A stretch of 64,000 bases of DNA from Lysinibacillus irui (GTDB lineage: Bacteria > Bacillota > Bacilli > Bacillales_A > Planococcaceae). Every line of letters begins with the position of its first letter. Position 1 is the stretch's first letter. Shown here one piece after another: positions 1 through 8,741 of this stretch. The translations under genes and the position numbers were made by a program. Location of the stretch: contig NZ_CP113527.1 of the NCBI RefSeq assembly GCF_028877475.1, positions 3,031,501 through 3,095,500 on the forward strand, given 5' to 3'. The notes below the pieces were generated by a model that saw only the letters and a list, made by a program, of their open reading frames with translations, did no database searches and was not told where the DNA came from.

Positions 1-81
1 GTCAAAAGCATTCAGCTTGAAGTCCATTACTTCAACCAACATATGATAAGAATGGGGGAGCAGCGCTTTAGCCTAAACATT

Positions 82-501
82 TTAAATATAGAACATATAG
101 CCTTCTGCTACATTTTCTTCTGTATATTGTGCTAAATCTTCAATTGTTGTTGTATCTAATACATTTTTTACCGCATCACGAATACGAAGCCATAGCTCTC
201 GTTGTGGTGCTTCCTCATTTTCGATACCCTCTACAGGTTGAATCGGCCCTTCTAGTACACTAATAACATGGGCAGCTGAAATTTCGCTAGGTGGATTCGC
301 TAGCATATAACCACCATAAGCACCACGTACACTTTTTACTAAGCCTGAATTACGAAGCGGGGACACTAATTGCTCTAAATATGCTTCAGAAAGCTCTTTT
401 TCCGCAGCAATTTTACGCAATGGAATAGGTCCTTCCCCATAATGCTTTGCTAATTCAATCATAATCGTAAGCCCATAACGGCCCTTTGTTGAAATTTTCA
501 T
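82..501 (-). CDS. cymR: Rrf2-family regulator CymR (cysteine metabolism repressor)
   Basis: Predicted 139-aa DNA-binding repressor of sulfur/cysteine uptake and synthesis genes. The N-terminal winged helix begins MKISTKGRYGL, and the recognition and wing region (IAAEKELSEAYLEQL, VRGAYGGYML) lies at about residues 30-70. This is the usual Rrf2 layout and CymR length. No cysteine is present, so it is not an Fe-S IscR-type sensor; CymR proteins instead act together with CysK. The start at 501 is chosen because a GAGGGTG site precedes it; an in-frame upstream start would add a poor N-terminal tail. It is divergent from rarA across a 205-bp gap, as in other Bacillales. Bases 1-81 hold nothing I can identify. 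Confidence 0.88.
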   Translation of the reverse strand: MKISTKGRYGLTIMIELAKHYGEGPIPLRKIAAEKELSEAYLEQLVSPLRNSGLVKSVRGAYGGYMLANPPSEISAAHVISVLEGPIQPVEGIENEEAPQRELWLRIRDAVKNVLDTTTIEDLAQYTEENVAEGYMFYI

Positions 502-706
502 TTTATCACCCTCAATTAGTCTAGTCAAAAATACTACCAACAGTATATCATAATCTCCTCTTGAAGAACTCGGAAATACACCTAGAAGGATATGATATAC
601 TAATAAATGCGATTCTTACTCGTTCAAAAATGACCATCAGCGCTTTATTTTAACGTAAAAACATGGTCGAAGCAAAACATGACAACGACTGAAAGGGGGA
701 ATTATT

Positions 707-1987
707 ATGCACAATGAACCACTCGCTTTTCGAATGCGTCCTTTAACCCTTGATGAGATTGTTGGTCATCAGGATTTCATTGGTCCCAACACAGCCCTTT
801 ATAAAATGATTCAAAACGAACATGTACCTTCGATGTTGCTATACGGAGAGCCCGGCATTGGTAAAACATCTATCGCGAATGCTATTGCAGGAAGCTCAAA
901 GCTCCCTTTCTTTGCACTGAATGCAACTCGTGCTGGTAAAAAAGATGTGGAAGATATTGTACAAGAAGCTAGAATTTCCGGAAAAGTACTCCTTTTTTTA
1001 GATGAGATTCATCGTTTCAATAAATTACAGCAGGATACTTTATTACCACATGTTGAAAACGGCTCCATTGTATTGATTGGTGCTACAACGGAAAATCCTT
1101 ACCATGATGTGAATCCAGCTATCCGTTCACGTTGTGGGGAGATTTATCAACTAAAACGGCTAACAAAAGATCATTTAATTGAGCTTATAAAAAAAGCTCT
1201 AGCGGATGAAAAACGAGGCCTTGGTAAATATCATTTTGCATTAACTGATGCTCAAATCGAACAAATTGCTGGAGCAGCTAATGGAGATGCACGAAAGGCA
1301 TTGACTTTACTTGAATCTATTTACTATGCAAGCGATGAGGTGGATGGGCAAGCCATTGCAGCTGACCACATCATTGAGCACCTCATTAGCCGCATTGGTG
1401 TTTATGGCGATAAAAAAGGTTCTCATTTTTATAATTTACTATCTGCCTTGCAAAAATCTGTACGAGGTAGTGACACAAATGCCGCTTTATATTATTTAGC
1501 GCATTTATTAGAAACAGGTGATTTAGTAGCTGTCTGCAGACGACTCCTTGTTATGGCCTACGAAGACATAGGTTTAGCCAATCCTGAAGTCGGCCCTCAT
1601 ATGTTGGCAGCAGTCCAAGCAGCAGAACGACTCGGATTACCAGAAGCGCGAATACCACTTGCAAGTGCTGTTATTGAAATGTGTTTATCATCCAAATCCA
1701 ATTCCGCTATTGCTGCAATTGATGCTGCCATAACGGCCATTCATGAAGGGAGAACAGGTGATATTCCACACCATTTACGCGATGCTCATTATGAAGGTGC
1801 GAAAGATTTAGGGCATGTCGGCTACCAATACCCACATAACACGCCGATTGGCACTTTTGGCGGTTGGGTGGATCAGCAATATTTACCCGATGAGCTTGTA
1901 GGAACAGAATTTTATAAACCGGTGATTGCTGGTGAAGAAAAACGAATGGCAGGCATTTACGAAAAGCTCAAATCATTTCATCAATAA
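707..1987 (+). CDS. rarA: Replication-associated recombination protein A (RarA/MgsA), AAA+ ATPase
   Basis: 426-aa clamp-loader-like AAA+ ATPase that acts at stalled replication forks. Walker A is GEPGIGKT at residues 47-54 and Walker B is LLFLDEIHR at about 95-102. Sensor 1 follows as IGATTENPY, and the C-terminal tetramerisation region typical of MgsA/RarA is present (LPEARIPLASAVIEMCLSSKSN). Length matches the family. The start has a good AAGGGGGA site seven bases upstream. It is transcribed alone, divergently from cymR, and ends in a strong hairpin terminator. Confidence 0.93.
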   Translation: MHNEPLAFRMRPLTLDEIVGHQDFIGPNTALYKMIQNEHVPSMLLYGEPGIGKTSIANAIAGSSKLPFFALNATRAGKKDVEDIVQEARISGKVLLFLDEIHRFNKLQQDTLLPHVENGSIVLIGATTENPYHDVNPAIRSRCGEIYQLKRLTKDHLIELIKKALADEKRGLGKYHFALTDAQIEQIAGAANGDARKALTLLESIYYASDEVDGQAIAADHIIEHLISRIGVYGDKKGSHFYNLLSALQKSVRGSDTNAALYYLAHLLETGDLVAVCRRLLVMAYEDIGLANPEVGPHMLAAVQAAERLGLPEARIPLASAVIEMCLSSKSNSAIAAIDAAITAIHEGRTGDIPHHLRDAHYEGAKDLGHVGYQYPHNTPIGTFGGWVDQQYLPDELVGTEFYKPVIAGEEKRMAGIYEKLKSFHQ

Positions 1988-1993
1988 AAGCAC

Positions 1994-2032
1994 AAAAGCA
2001 AAGTCACGATTGCTAGTGACTTTGCTTTTTTT
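1994..2032 (+). terminator. Rho-independent terminator after rarA
   Basis: The hairpin arms are AAAAGCAAAGTCAC (1994-2007) and GTGACTTTGCTTTT (2016-2029), with an 8-nt loop and a following T run. It sits between the convergent rarA and the 238-aa gene and may serve both strands. Confidence 0.9.
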
Positions 2033-2054
2033 ATAATGAAGACTACACTGGCAA

Positions 2055-2771
2055 TCATCCTGTAAAGCTCGGGTTATTAGTTGTGTAACGTTCCTTGTAA
2101 AATTGTTTTAAAGGTTCAGCTATATGGCGAAGCGATGGCAAAATGGATTCTTCTCCATCTTCTTCATTTGCCTTACTATGCAAAAAAACAATTAAATTAT
2201 ACGATTGATACAATAAACTTGCGAACTCTTGATTGTTTTCTCTTACTTCAAAGCGAATGGCTTTTACAGCAACTGCTTCTGCAATTTTTTGTTCCCTTGT
2301 TTCAAAAAACTCCTCATCAAGTACTTCATCATCTGACACCCGATATAATAGTTTTAATGAACCATATACTTCTTGATTGTTACTAAAACGATCCTTTAAC
2401 CACTGCAAGACAAATTGTAAAAGAATAACGGCATAAATAAGGGAAAGACATTCATCATCTCGTGACTTTTCAGCTAAACGTTGAAAGTATTCTGCTTGTG
2501 TAACTAACTCAAAAAGAATTAAACGGATTGGAAATAGCATGGCATGACCGCTATTGACGTATAATTTATCTCGATCCCTATACAGCGCCAACCAAATATC
2601 TTTGACTAATGAAATCGATTTTCTTGTAGAAAGAGCTAATTGACATTGAATCAACTCATGCTCAATCGTTGAGTGGATAAGTCGTTGAAATAGATGCTCA
2701 TCTTCCTCGCTGATTAGTAATAGTGGTTTTTCCAAATTCGCCAGATCTATTTCTATTCCGTTTACTATCAT
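2055..2771 (-). CDS. Hypothetical cytosolic protein, 238 aa
   Basis: I do not recognise this family. The product is acidic and looks mainly alpha-helical, with no signal peptide or membrane segment. Heptad-like hydrophobic helices occur around residues 90-125 (YAVILLQFVLQWLKDRF), followed by a charged segment near 145-175. A GGGGG-rich ribosome site precedes the ATG. It is convergent with rarA and upstream of no co-directional gene within 270 bp, so it is probably monocistronic. It forms a block of three unknown minus-strand genes with those at 3047 and 3775, but I see no obvious sequence similarity between the three. Confidence 0.65.
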   Translation of the reverse strand: MIVNGIEIDLANLEKPLLLISEEDEHLFQRLIHSTIEHELIQCQLALSTRKSISLVKDIWLALYRDRDKLYVNSGHAMLFPIRLILFELVTQAEYFQRLAEKSRDDECLSLIYAVILLQFVLQWLKDRFSNNQEVYGSLKLLYRVSDDEVLDEEFFETREQKIAEAVAVKAIRFEVRENNQEFASLLYQSYNLIVFLHSKANEEDGEESILPSLRHIAEPLKQFYKERYTTNNPSFTG

Positions 2772-2905
2772 TGCCTAGCCCCCTTCCAATAAGTTTGACA
2801 ACATCAAATAGAGTGAGCATATGTACTACCAATTTTTTAACTAATTCGACAAAAATTCATAAATACCTTTTAAAAAAACATGTCTTTTTTATGCTTGTAT
2901 AAAAA

Positions 2906-3004
2906 AAGAATCTACAAGACTTAATAAGCAAGTAAATCGATTATCTTCTACACCGTACACTGTAGAAAAAGCTAGAATTAATTGAATAAGTTATGTAGAT
3001 TCTT
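2906..3004. repeat. Nested inverted repeats in a 275-bp intergenic region
   Basis: An outer perfect 11-bp inverted repeat (AAGAATCTACA at 2906-2916, TGTAGATTCTT at 2994-3004) encloses an inner hairpin with 7-bp arms (TTCTACA 2946-2952, TGTAGAA 2961-2967). Both share the core TCTACA. No T run follows the inner stem. It may be an operator pair or a structured leader of the 238-aa gene downstream on the minus strand; the remainder of 2772-3046 is AT-rich with nothing else seen. Confidence 0.4.
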
Positions 3005-3046
3005 GTCTAATATGCTATTTTCTGAAAATAGATGGTCTAGTCTTGT

Positions 3047-3565
3047 CTATGCTGACAGTTCTTGATCAACAAATAATTTAAACTGTTTTAGACAGCTCTT
3101 CACATCACCTTTTTGGGACAACACTTCATCGCGTATTATTGTCGTTTTTTCTTCATCCTCTAGCACTTCCGCTAAAAGGGCCAAGATATCTGTTAATAAT
3201 TGTTCATTCTCTTCCTGTTCGATACTTGGTAAAGAATAGGCAGCTATTGTTAATAAACGCTCCACTTTTTCAGGTGTTTTTTGTAAAGCATTTGAGGAAT
3301 AATAAGTCGATGCTGCTAAAAAGTAACATAATTTTGCACAGCAATCGATAAATAAATGCCAATACGTATTCGCACTTGGTAATTCTCCAGCACGCTGATC
3401 AATATACGCCTTATAATATGTTGTTACTTGTGTATATAAAGGATTTAATTCTCTCATGGCTTTCGGATAATTGTTGGAGGTATCCAAATAGTCAAATACA
3501 ATGGCATTCATTTTCTCTTGAAGTTTAACAATATCTAAATGATCACGAATTACTTGAATTTCCAT
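3047..3565 (-). CDS. Hypothetical cytosolic protein, 172 aa
   Basis: Not recognised. It is a soluble, helix-rich protein with two adjacent cysteines in FIDCCAKLCYFLAAS (about residues 73-87) and an acidic segment EEDEEKT-like near residue 137. No signal peptide or transmembrane segment is convincing. A possible weak ribosome site (GGGAGAGTGGG region) lies before the ATG. It stands alone between two AT-rich gaps beside two other unknown genes of similar type. Role unknown. Confidence 0.6.
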   Translation of the reverse strand: MEIQVIRDHLDIVKLQEKMNAIVFDYLDTSNNYPKAMRELNPLYTQVTTYYKAYIDQRAGELPSANTYWHLFIDCCAKLCYFLAASTYYSSNALQKTPEKVERLLTIAAYSLPSIEQEENEQLLTDILALLAEVLEDEEKTTIIRDEVLSQKGDVKSCLKQFKLFVDQELSA

Positions 3566-3624
3566 TTTCCCACTCTCCCATATGTCATTTGTTGTTTTCG
3601 CATTTTGCTATTCATTGAGTAGCA

Positions 3625-3702
3625 ATGAGCAACCCAAACAAACTGATCGATTATCTTATGGATGATTCAAATTATAGCAATAAACCATATGAAGAAGTGT
3701 AG
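3625..3702 (+). CDS. Candidate 25-codon small ORF (low support)
   Basis: An ATG-to-TAG frame on the plus strand encodes a hydrophilic 25-residue peptide beginning MSNPNKLIDYLMDD and ending NKPYEEV. The composition looks protein-like rather than random AT-rich sequence, and it falls in the 209-bp gap between two minus-strand unknown genes. There is no convincing Shine-Dalgarno site (only GAGTAGCA just upstream), so it may be a gene remnant or chance. Confidence 0.18.
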   Translation: MSNPNKLIDYLMDDSNYSNKPYEEV

Positions 3703-3774
3703 ACATGAAAAAAATAAGACAATTTCGTGAATTAATAGCATTTTATGTACATAAGAGGAACTATTTTGGTAAAA

Positions 3775-4161
3775 TTATACCCTTTGTACATATTCATCAA
3801 ATAACCATTGTTCCTGTGCTTGATCAACAATTTCGAGAATACTACCCTGCATATATTTTTTAATGCGCTTTTTTGGTGTATAAAAATAAGCATTATTCCT
3901 AATTAACCACTCACTTAATGTTAAATCACCCTCTACATATTGATCTGTTAATATTTTCTTATGGCGCAGAACATCCGCCATTTTATAAAAACCATCTGAT
4001 AATTCATAAGCCGATACATCGAAATTAAAAATGGGGCTGACAACCTGTCCAACGTCAAAAATATGGATGGTTTGCTTTTCTTCATCTATAGCTAACTCTA
4101 CTGTGCTAATTTCATCGAAAAGATTTAAACCTCTATATTCCATTTGATAAATTTTTTCCAT
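3775..4161 (-). CDS. Hypothetical protein, 128 aa
   Basis: Not recognised. Soluble, tyrosine/aspartate-rich, with a predicted strand-rich N-terminal half (VELAIDEEKQTIHIFDVGQ) and a helical C-terminus (SILEIVDQAQEQWLFDEYV). The ATG is preceded by an AAGGAGG-type site (AAAAAGGAGGCG). It is separated from tcdA by a terminator hairpin, so it is a separate transcription unit. No domain that suggests a role. Confidence 0.6.
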   Translation of the reverse strand: MEKIYQMEYRGLNLFDEISTVELAIDEEKQTIHIFDVGQVVSPIFNFDVSAYELSDGFYKMADVLRHKKILTDQYVEGDLTLSEWLIRNNAYFYTPKKRIKKYMQGSILEIVDQAQEQWLFDEYVQRV

Positions 4162-4203
4162 CTGTTTACGCCTCCTTTTTAGAACGGTCTAATTGTAACA
4201 CAG

Positions 4204-4240
4204 AAAAAGTAGCTACCTCTAAAAATTGAAGGTAGCTACT
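4204..4240 (-). terminator. Terminator after tcdA
   Basis: Perfect 11-bp arms AGTAGCTACCT (4208-4218) and AGGTAGCTACT (4230-4240). Read on the minus strand, the stem is followed by a T run, 45 bp past the tcdA stop. Confidence 0.88.
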
Positions 4241-4284
4241 TCTACAAAAATAATCCATGATATTGTTTGTTGCAATGTATGGCT

Positions 4285-5046
4285 TTAACCTTGTACACGA
4301 GTAATTTTAACATCTTTTAAGATGGTATTGACTACCCAACTAGCAGCAATTAAACCTGCAACTGACGGCACAAAAGCATTGGACGATGGCGGCATCTTTG
4401 CTTTGCGGATCGCCGCATCTGGCTTCCCAACATGTTCTACAACATCTGGTCGAACGACAATCGGGCTCTCATCCGAAAATACAACGGTTACCCCTTTATG
4501 AATTCCGTCTTTTCGTAGCTTTGTACGTATGATTTTAGCTAGAGGGTCTGTGTGTGTTTTTGATATATCAGCAATTTGGAAGCGAGTAGGATCCATTTTA
4601 TTTGCTGCACCCATACTTGATATAATAGGAATATTACGCTTTAAACATTCCTTCATTAAATGAATTTTGTACATAACTGTATCACTTGCATCGATTACAT
4701 AATCAATGTTTTGTGCAAAAAATTCCTCATATGTTTCTTCCGTGTAAAACATATGCATATCAATCACTTCACATGCTGGATTAATATCTGCTATGCGCTC
4801 TTTCATTACAGCTGATTTAGATTTGCCCACAGTAGATAGATATGCCACTAATTGTCTGTTGACATTTGTAATATCTACATTATCTTTATCAACTAAAATG
4901 ATGCGGCCGATCCCACTGCGTGCACATGCCTCAGCAGCGAATGATCCCACACCACCCACACCAAGAATGGCAACCGTTGTTTTTTTTAATTTTTCGAGAC
5001 CCTCTGTTCCTATTGCGAGCTCGTTACGTGAAAATTGATGTAACAT
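4285..5046 (-). CDS. tcdA: tRNA threonylcarbamoyladenosine dehydratase TcdA
   Basis: 253-aa E1/ThiF-fold enzyme (YrvM/CsdL family) that cyclises t6A37 of tRNA to ct6A in an ATP-dependent reaction. The nucleotide-binding loop GVGGVG is at residues 29-34, followed by the ThiF-type segment VDKDNVDITNVNRQ and a second Rossmann element VIDASDTVMYK. Start 5046 (MLHQFSRNELAIG) is preferred over 5061: it has GGAGAG nine bases upstream and matches the Bacillus protein N-terminus, whereas 5061 has no ribosome site. The product lies in the cytosol. Bacillus subtilis also keeps this gene in the aspS/6S RNA neighbourhood; here a sugar locus separates them. Confidence 0.92.
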   Translation of the reverse strand: MLHQFSRNELAIGTEGLEKLKKTTVAILGVGGVGSFAAEACARSGIGRIILVDKDNVDITNVNRQLVAYLSTVGKSKSAVMKERIADINPACEVIDMHMFYTEETYEEFFAQNIDYVIDASDTVMYKIHLMKECLKRNIPIISSMGAANKMDPTRFQIADISKTHTDPLAKIIRTKLRKDGIHKGVTVVFSDESPIVVRPDVVEHVGKPDAAIRKAKMPPSSNAFVPSVAGLIAASWVVNTILKDVKITRVQG

Positions 5047-5159
5047 CCTGACACTCTCCATCTATGAAATTTTATTAGTAAACCTAGTTATATACTAAGA
5101 TAAAAAACACAACCTATCTTACATTTTATCATGTTATTCATCAAGTGAAAATTATAAAG

Positions 5160-5222
5160 AAAAAAATAGTTGCCTACTTATAGTCATACTATAAAGAGCA
5201 ATTGAATCACTTCAACTACTCT
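5160..5222 (-). terminator. Probable terminator of the amino-sugar operon
   Basis: On the minus strand, directly after the kinase stop, TAGTTG (5213-5218) can pair with CAACTA (5167-5172), which is followed by a run of seven T. Internal stems, including TATAGT/ACTATA, lie between. The structure is branched rather than a simple hairpin, hence moderate confidence. Confidence 0.5.
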
Positions 5223-5229
5223 TTGATTA

Positions 5230-6198
5230 CTACATATAATTTTTTTGAAATGCTTCAACAAAAGACATATGAGGCTGAACGTTAAGCTGTTGAAATGCTG
5301 CTATTACTGCCCCACCAATTGGTGGTAAAGCTGGTGTCTTAAAGCTAAAAGGTAATGCTTCCTCTAGTGCCATAGCTTGAAGTCTTGGAACAAAATGAGC
5401 TTCATTGGTAAACACCCCACCTACTAAGACGACTGGTACTTCGTCTTGCTCCCACTGCATATCCAAATAGCAAGCCCTAATCGCCTTATAATAGTTTTGA
5501 CAAGCATTTTCTATTATTTGCTTAGCTACAAGATCCCCATTGTCAGCTGCTTCAAAAATATACACACTCAATGGGGCGACGACCGTACGTGGATGTTCCT
5601 CGCCATAAATATGGGCTATTAATTGTGGCACAGTTTTTACAGAAAAATGATGCAGCACAGCTTCGGTTAAGAGTGTAGCTGTTGCTCTTCCATCATAACT
5701 TTGAAATACGGCTTTTAGCAGCTGAACACCTAAATCATAGCCGCTACCTTCATCATCAAAAAGATAGCCCCAGCCACCTACTCGATGAAAGCGTTGGTGA
5801 CAATCGTACCCCATCGTAATGGCCCCTGTTCCAGCAATTTGAACAATCCCTGCTTTGCCAAGTGTACCTGCATAAAGAGCAATTAATGCATCATTATCCA
5901 CCCTAATTGTTGCGGCTTTGGAAACATAGTGTCGTAAAACAGCTTCAACCATGCCTCCTGCTTGTAGCTCCTGAACTCCTGCCATACCAGCAAAACAGCT
6001 AGCAACTTCTGCAAGTGCTTGTGGATTTTGCTGCTGTAAATTTTGCATGATTGTATGCAAAATTGCCTCAAAATAGGTTCTATCCATCGCTGTTGGATTA
6101 CTTCTTGTCGTCACCACTTGAGCATAAATATTCCCCTTTTCATCACAAATAACTGCTGACGTTTTCGTTCCACCACCATCAATTGCTAATACATACAT
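5230..6198 (-). CDS. BadF/BadG-family sugar kinase, probable N-acetylglucosamine/N-acetylmuramic acid kinase
   Basis: 322-aa ASKHA-fold kinase, expected to phosphorylate a free amino sugar released in the cytosol. The phosphate-1 loop is DGGGTKT (residues 7-13), the phosphate-2/adenosine region includes IAGTGAITMG, and a C-terminal VLVGGVFTN segment completes the family pattern. Length fits NagK/MurK. Start 6198 follows GGGGGGAAA by seven bases; 6216 would place that purine run inside the gene. It is last in the PTS operon, 61 bp after the MupG-type gene, which suggests it captures the GlcNAc that such an enzyme would release. The precise sugar is inferred from context. Confidence 0.8.
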   Translation of the reverse strand: MYVLAIDGGGTKTSAVICDEKGNIYAQVVTTRSNPTAMDRTYFEAILHTIMQNLQQQNPQALAEVASCFAGMAGVQELQAGGMVEAVLRHYVSKAATIRVDNDALIALYAGTLGKAGIVQIAGTGAITMGYDCHQRFHRVGGWGYLFDDEGSGYDLGVQLLKAVFQSYDGRATATLLTEAVLHHFSVKTVPQLIAHIYGEEHPRTVVAPLSVYIFEAADNGDLVAKQIIENACQNYYKAIRACYLDMQWEQDEVPVVLVGGVFTNEAHFVPRLQAMALEEALPFSFKTPALPPIGGAVIAAFQQLNVQPHMSFVEAFQKNYM

Positions 6199-6259
6199 AA
6201 CAATGTTTCCCCCCATAAAGAAAAAGAGATTGATAACTCAATCCCTTCCTCTCCATTCT

Positions 6260-7342
6260 TTACTTTGTAAACCCAAATGATGCCCATGGTTGAATATATG
6301 GTAATAAAAATCGCTCTTCCTCGACAATGCTAGCAACGACATTGCTGGAACCAGCATTTGGAATGTCCTTCAGAACAATTTGGAGCTCACCTTTATAACG
6401 AACATCAAGATTATTATCAATCGTAACATCACCTAGTTTAAGTGGACGTGTATCATGGATAGGAAAATCCTCATTTTTATATTTAACTCGAGATTGAGTA
6501 CTCCGAATGACATAATCAGAAACATCACCACGATTAAAATGAGGCTCCTGAAAAAGAATGGTCTCCTCTAAACTACTAGTATCTGAGGACTGGCTCACCT
6601 TTAATTCAAGCTTATAGCGATTTAATTGACCTAATGCTCGTATTTCTTCCTCTGAAGCATACATATTGCCAATAATACAATCATCAATTAGCCCCGTGTG
6701 CCATAAATCTTTTGCCTGTACAGTAACTGGTAGTTGACGGTGCTCCTCTAGTGTTGGTAAACCATGTTCCGTTTGCTCCCAAGGTCCAAATTTACCATGC
6801 TGTGAGGAAATCATCGCTGCCGTTCTTATATTGTGTTCCTTAAAGCATTGTGATGTTTGTAAAAAATGCTGACGAGATAAACCAGTAAAGCGTCTTGGAT
6901 AAAAATTATGACAGCCAATAATATTCTCTTTATTTGCCTGGTAAGATAACACATTATCGACATACTTCGTACCATTACTAATATTTAATTCTATCTTCAG
7001 ATTACTTGCGTCAAATGACATCAGCGCTTCTTCCTGACCTGAAAATCCCATGTCTAAACGTATAGCTGCCAAAGAAAAATGTTCTTTTAAATAGCCAATA
7101 TCCCTATAGGTATAGCCTAAATCATCAAAAACGGCTGGTGCGATATCAGCTGAAATGTCAAAACCTAACTGTTGAGCAAATTGGTTAATTTGCTGTAATT
7201 TCTGGCGTTCTTCCTTCTGCTTTAATGACATCAGACATGTAAAAATACGGTCAAAGCCATTGTCATGGGCAAGCTGAACATAGCGCTTCATTTCGTCAAG
7301 TGTAGTATGCTGCGGATAGAGCGAAATTCCTAATCTTCTCAC
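6260..7342 (-). CDS. mupG: MupG-family (DUF871) TIM-barrel protein, putative 6-phospho-glycosidase
   Basis: 360-aa cytosolic protein of the DUF871 family. It has an N-terminal TIM barrel (MRRLGISLYPQHTTLDEM; TCLMSLK; LDMGFSG; HNFYPRRFTGL) and a C-terminal beta-rich cyclophilin-like domain from about residue 245. In Staphylococcus aureus MupG hydrolyses MurNAc-6-phosphate-GlcNAc. The HNFYPR motif and N-terminal signature are typical. It lies 24 bp downstream of the PTS IIC gene and upstream of a sugar kinase, so the imported phosphorylated disaccharide would be split here. The substrate is not proven: many DUF871 genes sit beside Lac-family PTS systems of unknown specificity. Confidence 0.82.
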   Translation of the reverse strand: MRRLGISLYPQHTTLDEMKRYVQLAHDNGFDRIFTCLMSLKQKEERQKLQQINQFAQQLGFDISADIAPAVFDDLGYTYRDIGYLKEHFSLAAIRLDMGFSGQEEALMSFDASNLKIELNISNGTKYVDNVLSYQANKENIIGCHNFYPRRFTGLSRQHFLQTSQCFKEHNIRTAAMISSQHGKFGPWEQTEHGLPTLEEHRQLPVTVQAKDLWHTGLIDDCIIGNMYASEEEIRALGQLNRYKLELKVSQSSDTSSLEETILFQEPHFNRGDVSDYVIRSTQSRVKYKNEDFPIHDTRPLKLGDVTIDNNLDVRYKGELQIVLKDIPNAGSSNVVASIVEEERFLLPYIQPWASFGFTK

Positions 7343-7366
7343 TTTAAACCCTCCATTAGTTCACGC

Positions 7367-8695
7367 TTAAACTTCTACTTTTTGCCCTTCTGCTTGGACA
7401 ACAGCTTGTTGTTCATTTTGTGCTGCTAAAGCAGCTTTTTGCTCATTCTGCCTTGCCATACGGTTTGCCATCGAAATAAATGGCAAATAAATACAAACGG
7501 CAATGACAATTAACACAATACTTAAGACTGCCCCACGCCAAGATTGAGTTGCTAGGAATCCGTTAATAATCGGAGGTGTTGTCCATGGTGGTGCTACAGT
7601 AGCTGCTGGCACCCAGCCCAACTTCGTTGCAAAGAAGGCAATCGTTACGTTTACCATTGGTGTCAAAATGAAAGGTACGAATAAAACCGGGTTTAATACA
7701 ATTGGCAGTCCGAAAAGTAATGGCTCATTAATATTGAAAATCCCAGGAGCTGCGGATAATTTTCCAACTGTATTATATTGCTTATTCTTTCTTGCAAATA
7801 GGAATATCGCAATAATAAGTGCTATTGTCGTACCAGAGCCTCCCATGTTAATAAATGCATCAAAGAATGGTTTATTTACAATGTAAGGCGCTACTTTACC
7901 AGCAGAGATAGCAGCAACGTTTTCGTTAATAGCTGGTAAATTAATCGTTTGCATAAATGGTTCAATGATATTTGCTCCATGAACGCCAAGTGTCCATAAA
8001 AATGTAGGGATAAATGCCAAAATTAAAGCCGCAAGCCATGTATTTGTTAGACCCATAAATGGCTCCTGAATCGCCGTGTAGAAGGAACCCACAATATCTG
8101 GTATATCAAAACCTGCCGAAATAATTGTTCGAACTAGAGCAAATAATCCAATAGTTATTATGGCAGGTAGTAACGCTGCAAATGATTTCGCAACAGCTGG
8201 TGGTACACCATTTGGCATTTTAATTAGTAACTTGGGATTGCCAGACAATTTACAAAACAATTCTGTAGAAAGTAGTGCAATGATCAGAGCAATGAATATA
8301 CCACCTGTACCTGTAGTTAATCCTGTTAATCCACCTTCACCAAACGTACCAAATGTCATATAGCTAGCAAGCCCTATTACTCCACCAGATAATGCATCTT
8401 TGTCATAGCTTTTCGTCAAATGATAGGCAACACAAAAGGCTAGTAATAGTGAAATAATTCCAAATGTAGCTCCCCAAATATTGCCACCAAACTGTGTCCA
8501 TGTCTCATGCTTCCAAATGGCATCGAGTGCATTTTGATAAAATTTGATAGGCAAATTGTTAATAAGTACAGCCAGAGATCCCACAATCGTTAAAGGCATA
8601 ATCGTAATAAATCCATCACGAATGGCAACTAAATGACGCTGATTTCCAACCCTTGCAGCAACCGGTACAAATTTCTCTTCTAAAAAACGGAACAT
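7367..8695 (-). CDS. PTS system IIC component, lactose/cellobiose/chitobiose (Lac) family
   Basis: 442-aa integral membrane permease, CelB/ChbC type, with about ten hydrophobic segments. Family signatures include the N-terminal RHLVAIRDGF and the loop LFGLPIVLNPVLF, in the region that carries the conserved NEP motif (FNINEPLLFG, about residue 320). It transports and helps phosphorylate a beta-linked disaccharide with the IIA and IIB encoded just upstream. Start 8695 (MFRFLEEKF) is chosen because AAAGGGAG lies nine bases before it; 8701 is only three bases away. The C-terminal 35 residues are hydrophilic and Ala/Gln-rich. Confidence 0.9.
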   Translation of the reverse strand: MFRFLEEKFVPVAARVGNQRHLVAIRDGFITIMPLTIVGSLAVLINNLPIKFYQNALDAIWKHETWTQFGGNIWGATFGIISLLLAFCVAYHLTKSYDKDALSGGVIGLASYMTFGTFGEGGLTGLTTGTGGIFIALIIALLSTELFCKLSGNPKLLIKMPNGVPPAVAKSFAALLPAIITIGLFALVRTIISAGFDIPDIVGSFYTAIQEPFMGLTNTWLAALILAFIPTFLWTLGVHGANIIEPFMQTINLPAINENVAAISAGKVAPYIVNKPFFDAFINMGGSGTTIALIIAIFLFARKNKQYNTVGKLSAAPGIFNINEPLLFGLPIVLNPVLFVPFILTPMVNVTIAFFATKLGWVPAATVAPPWTTPPIINGFLATQSWRGAVLSIVLIVIAVCIYLPFISMANRMARQNEQKAALAAQNEQQAVVQAEGQKVEV

Positions 8696-8741
8696 CCCCA
8701 TACACTCCCTTTGCTTTTTATTGTGACATCAAAATTTGATG

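Noticed and set aside
1-81. Partial gene at the left edge (minus-strand MLVEVMDFKL... or a plus-strand frame)
   Set aside because: Too short to judge, no ribosome site, and neither frame resembles the cysteine desulfurase expected after cymR.
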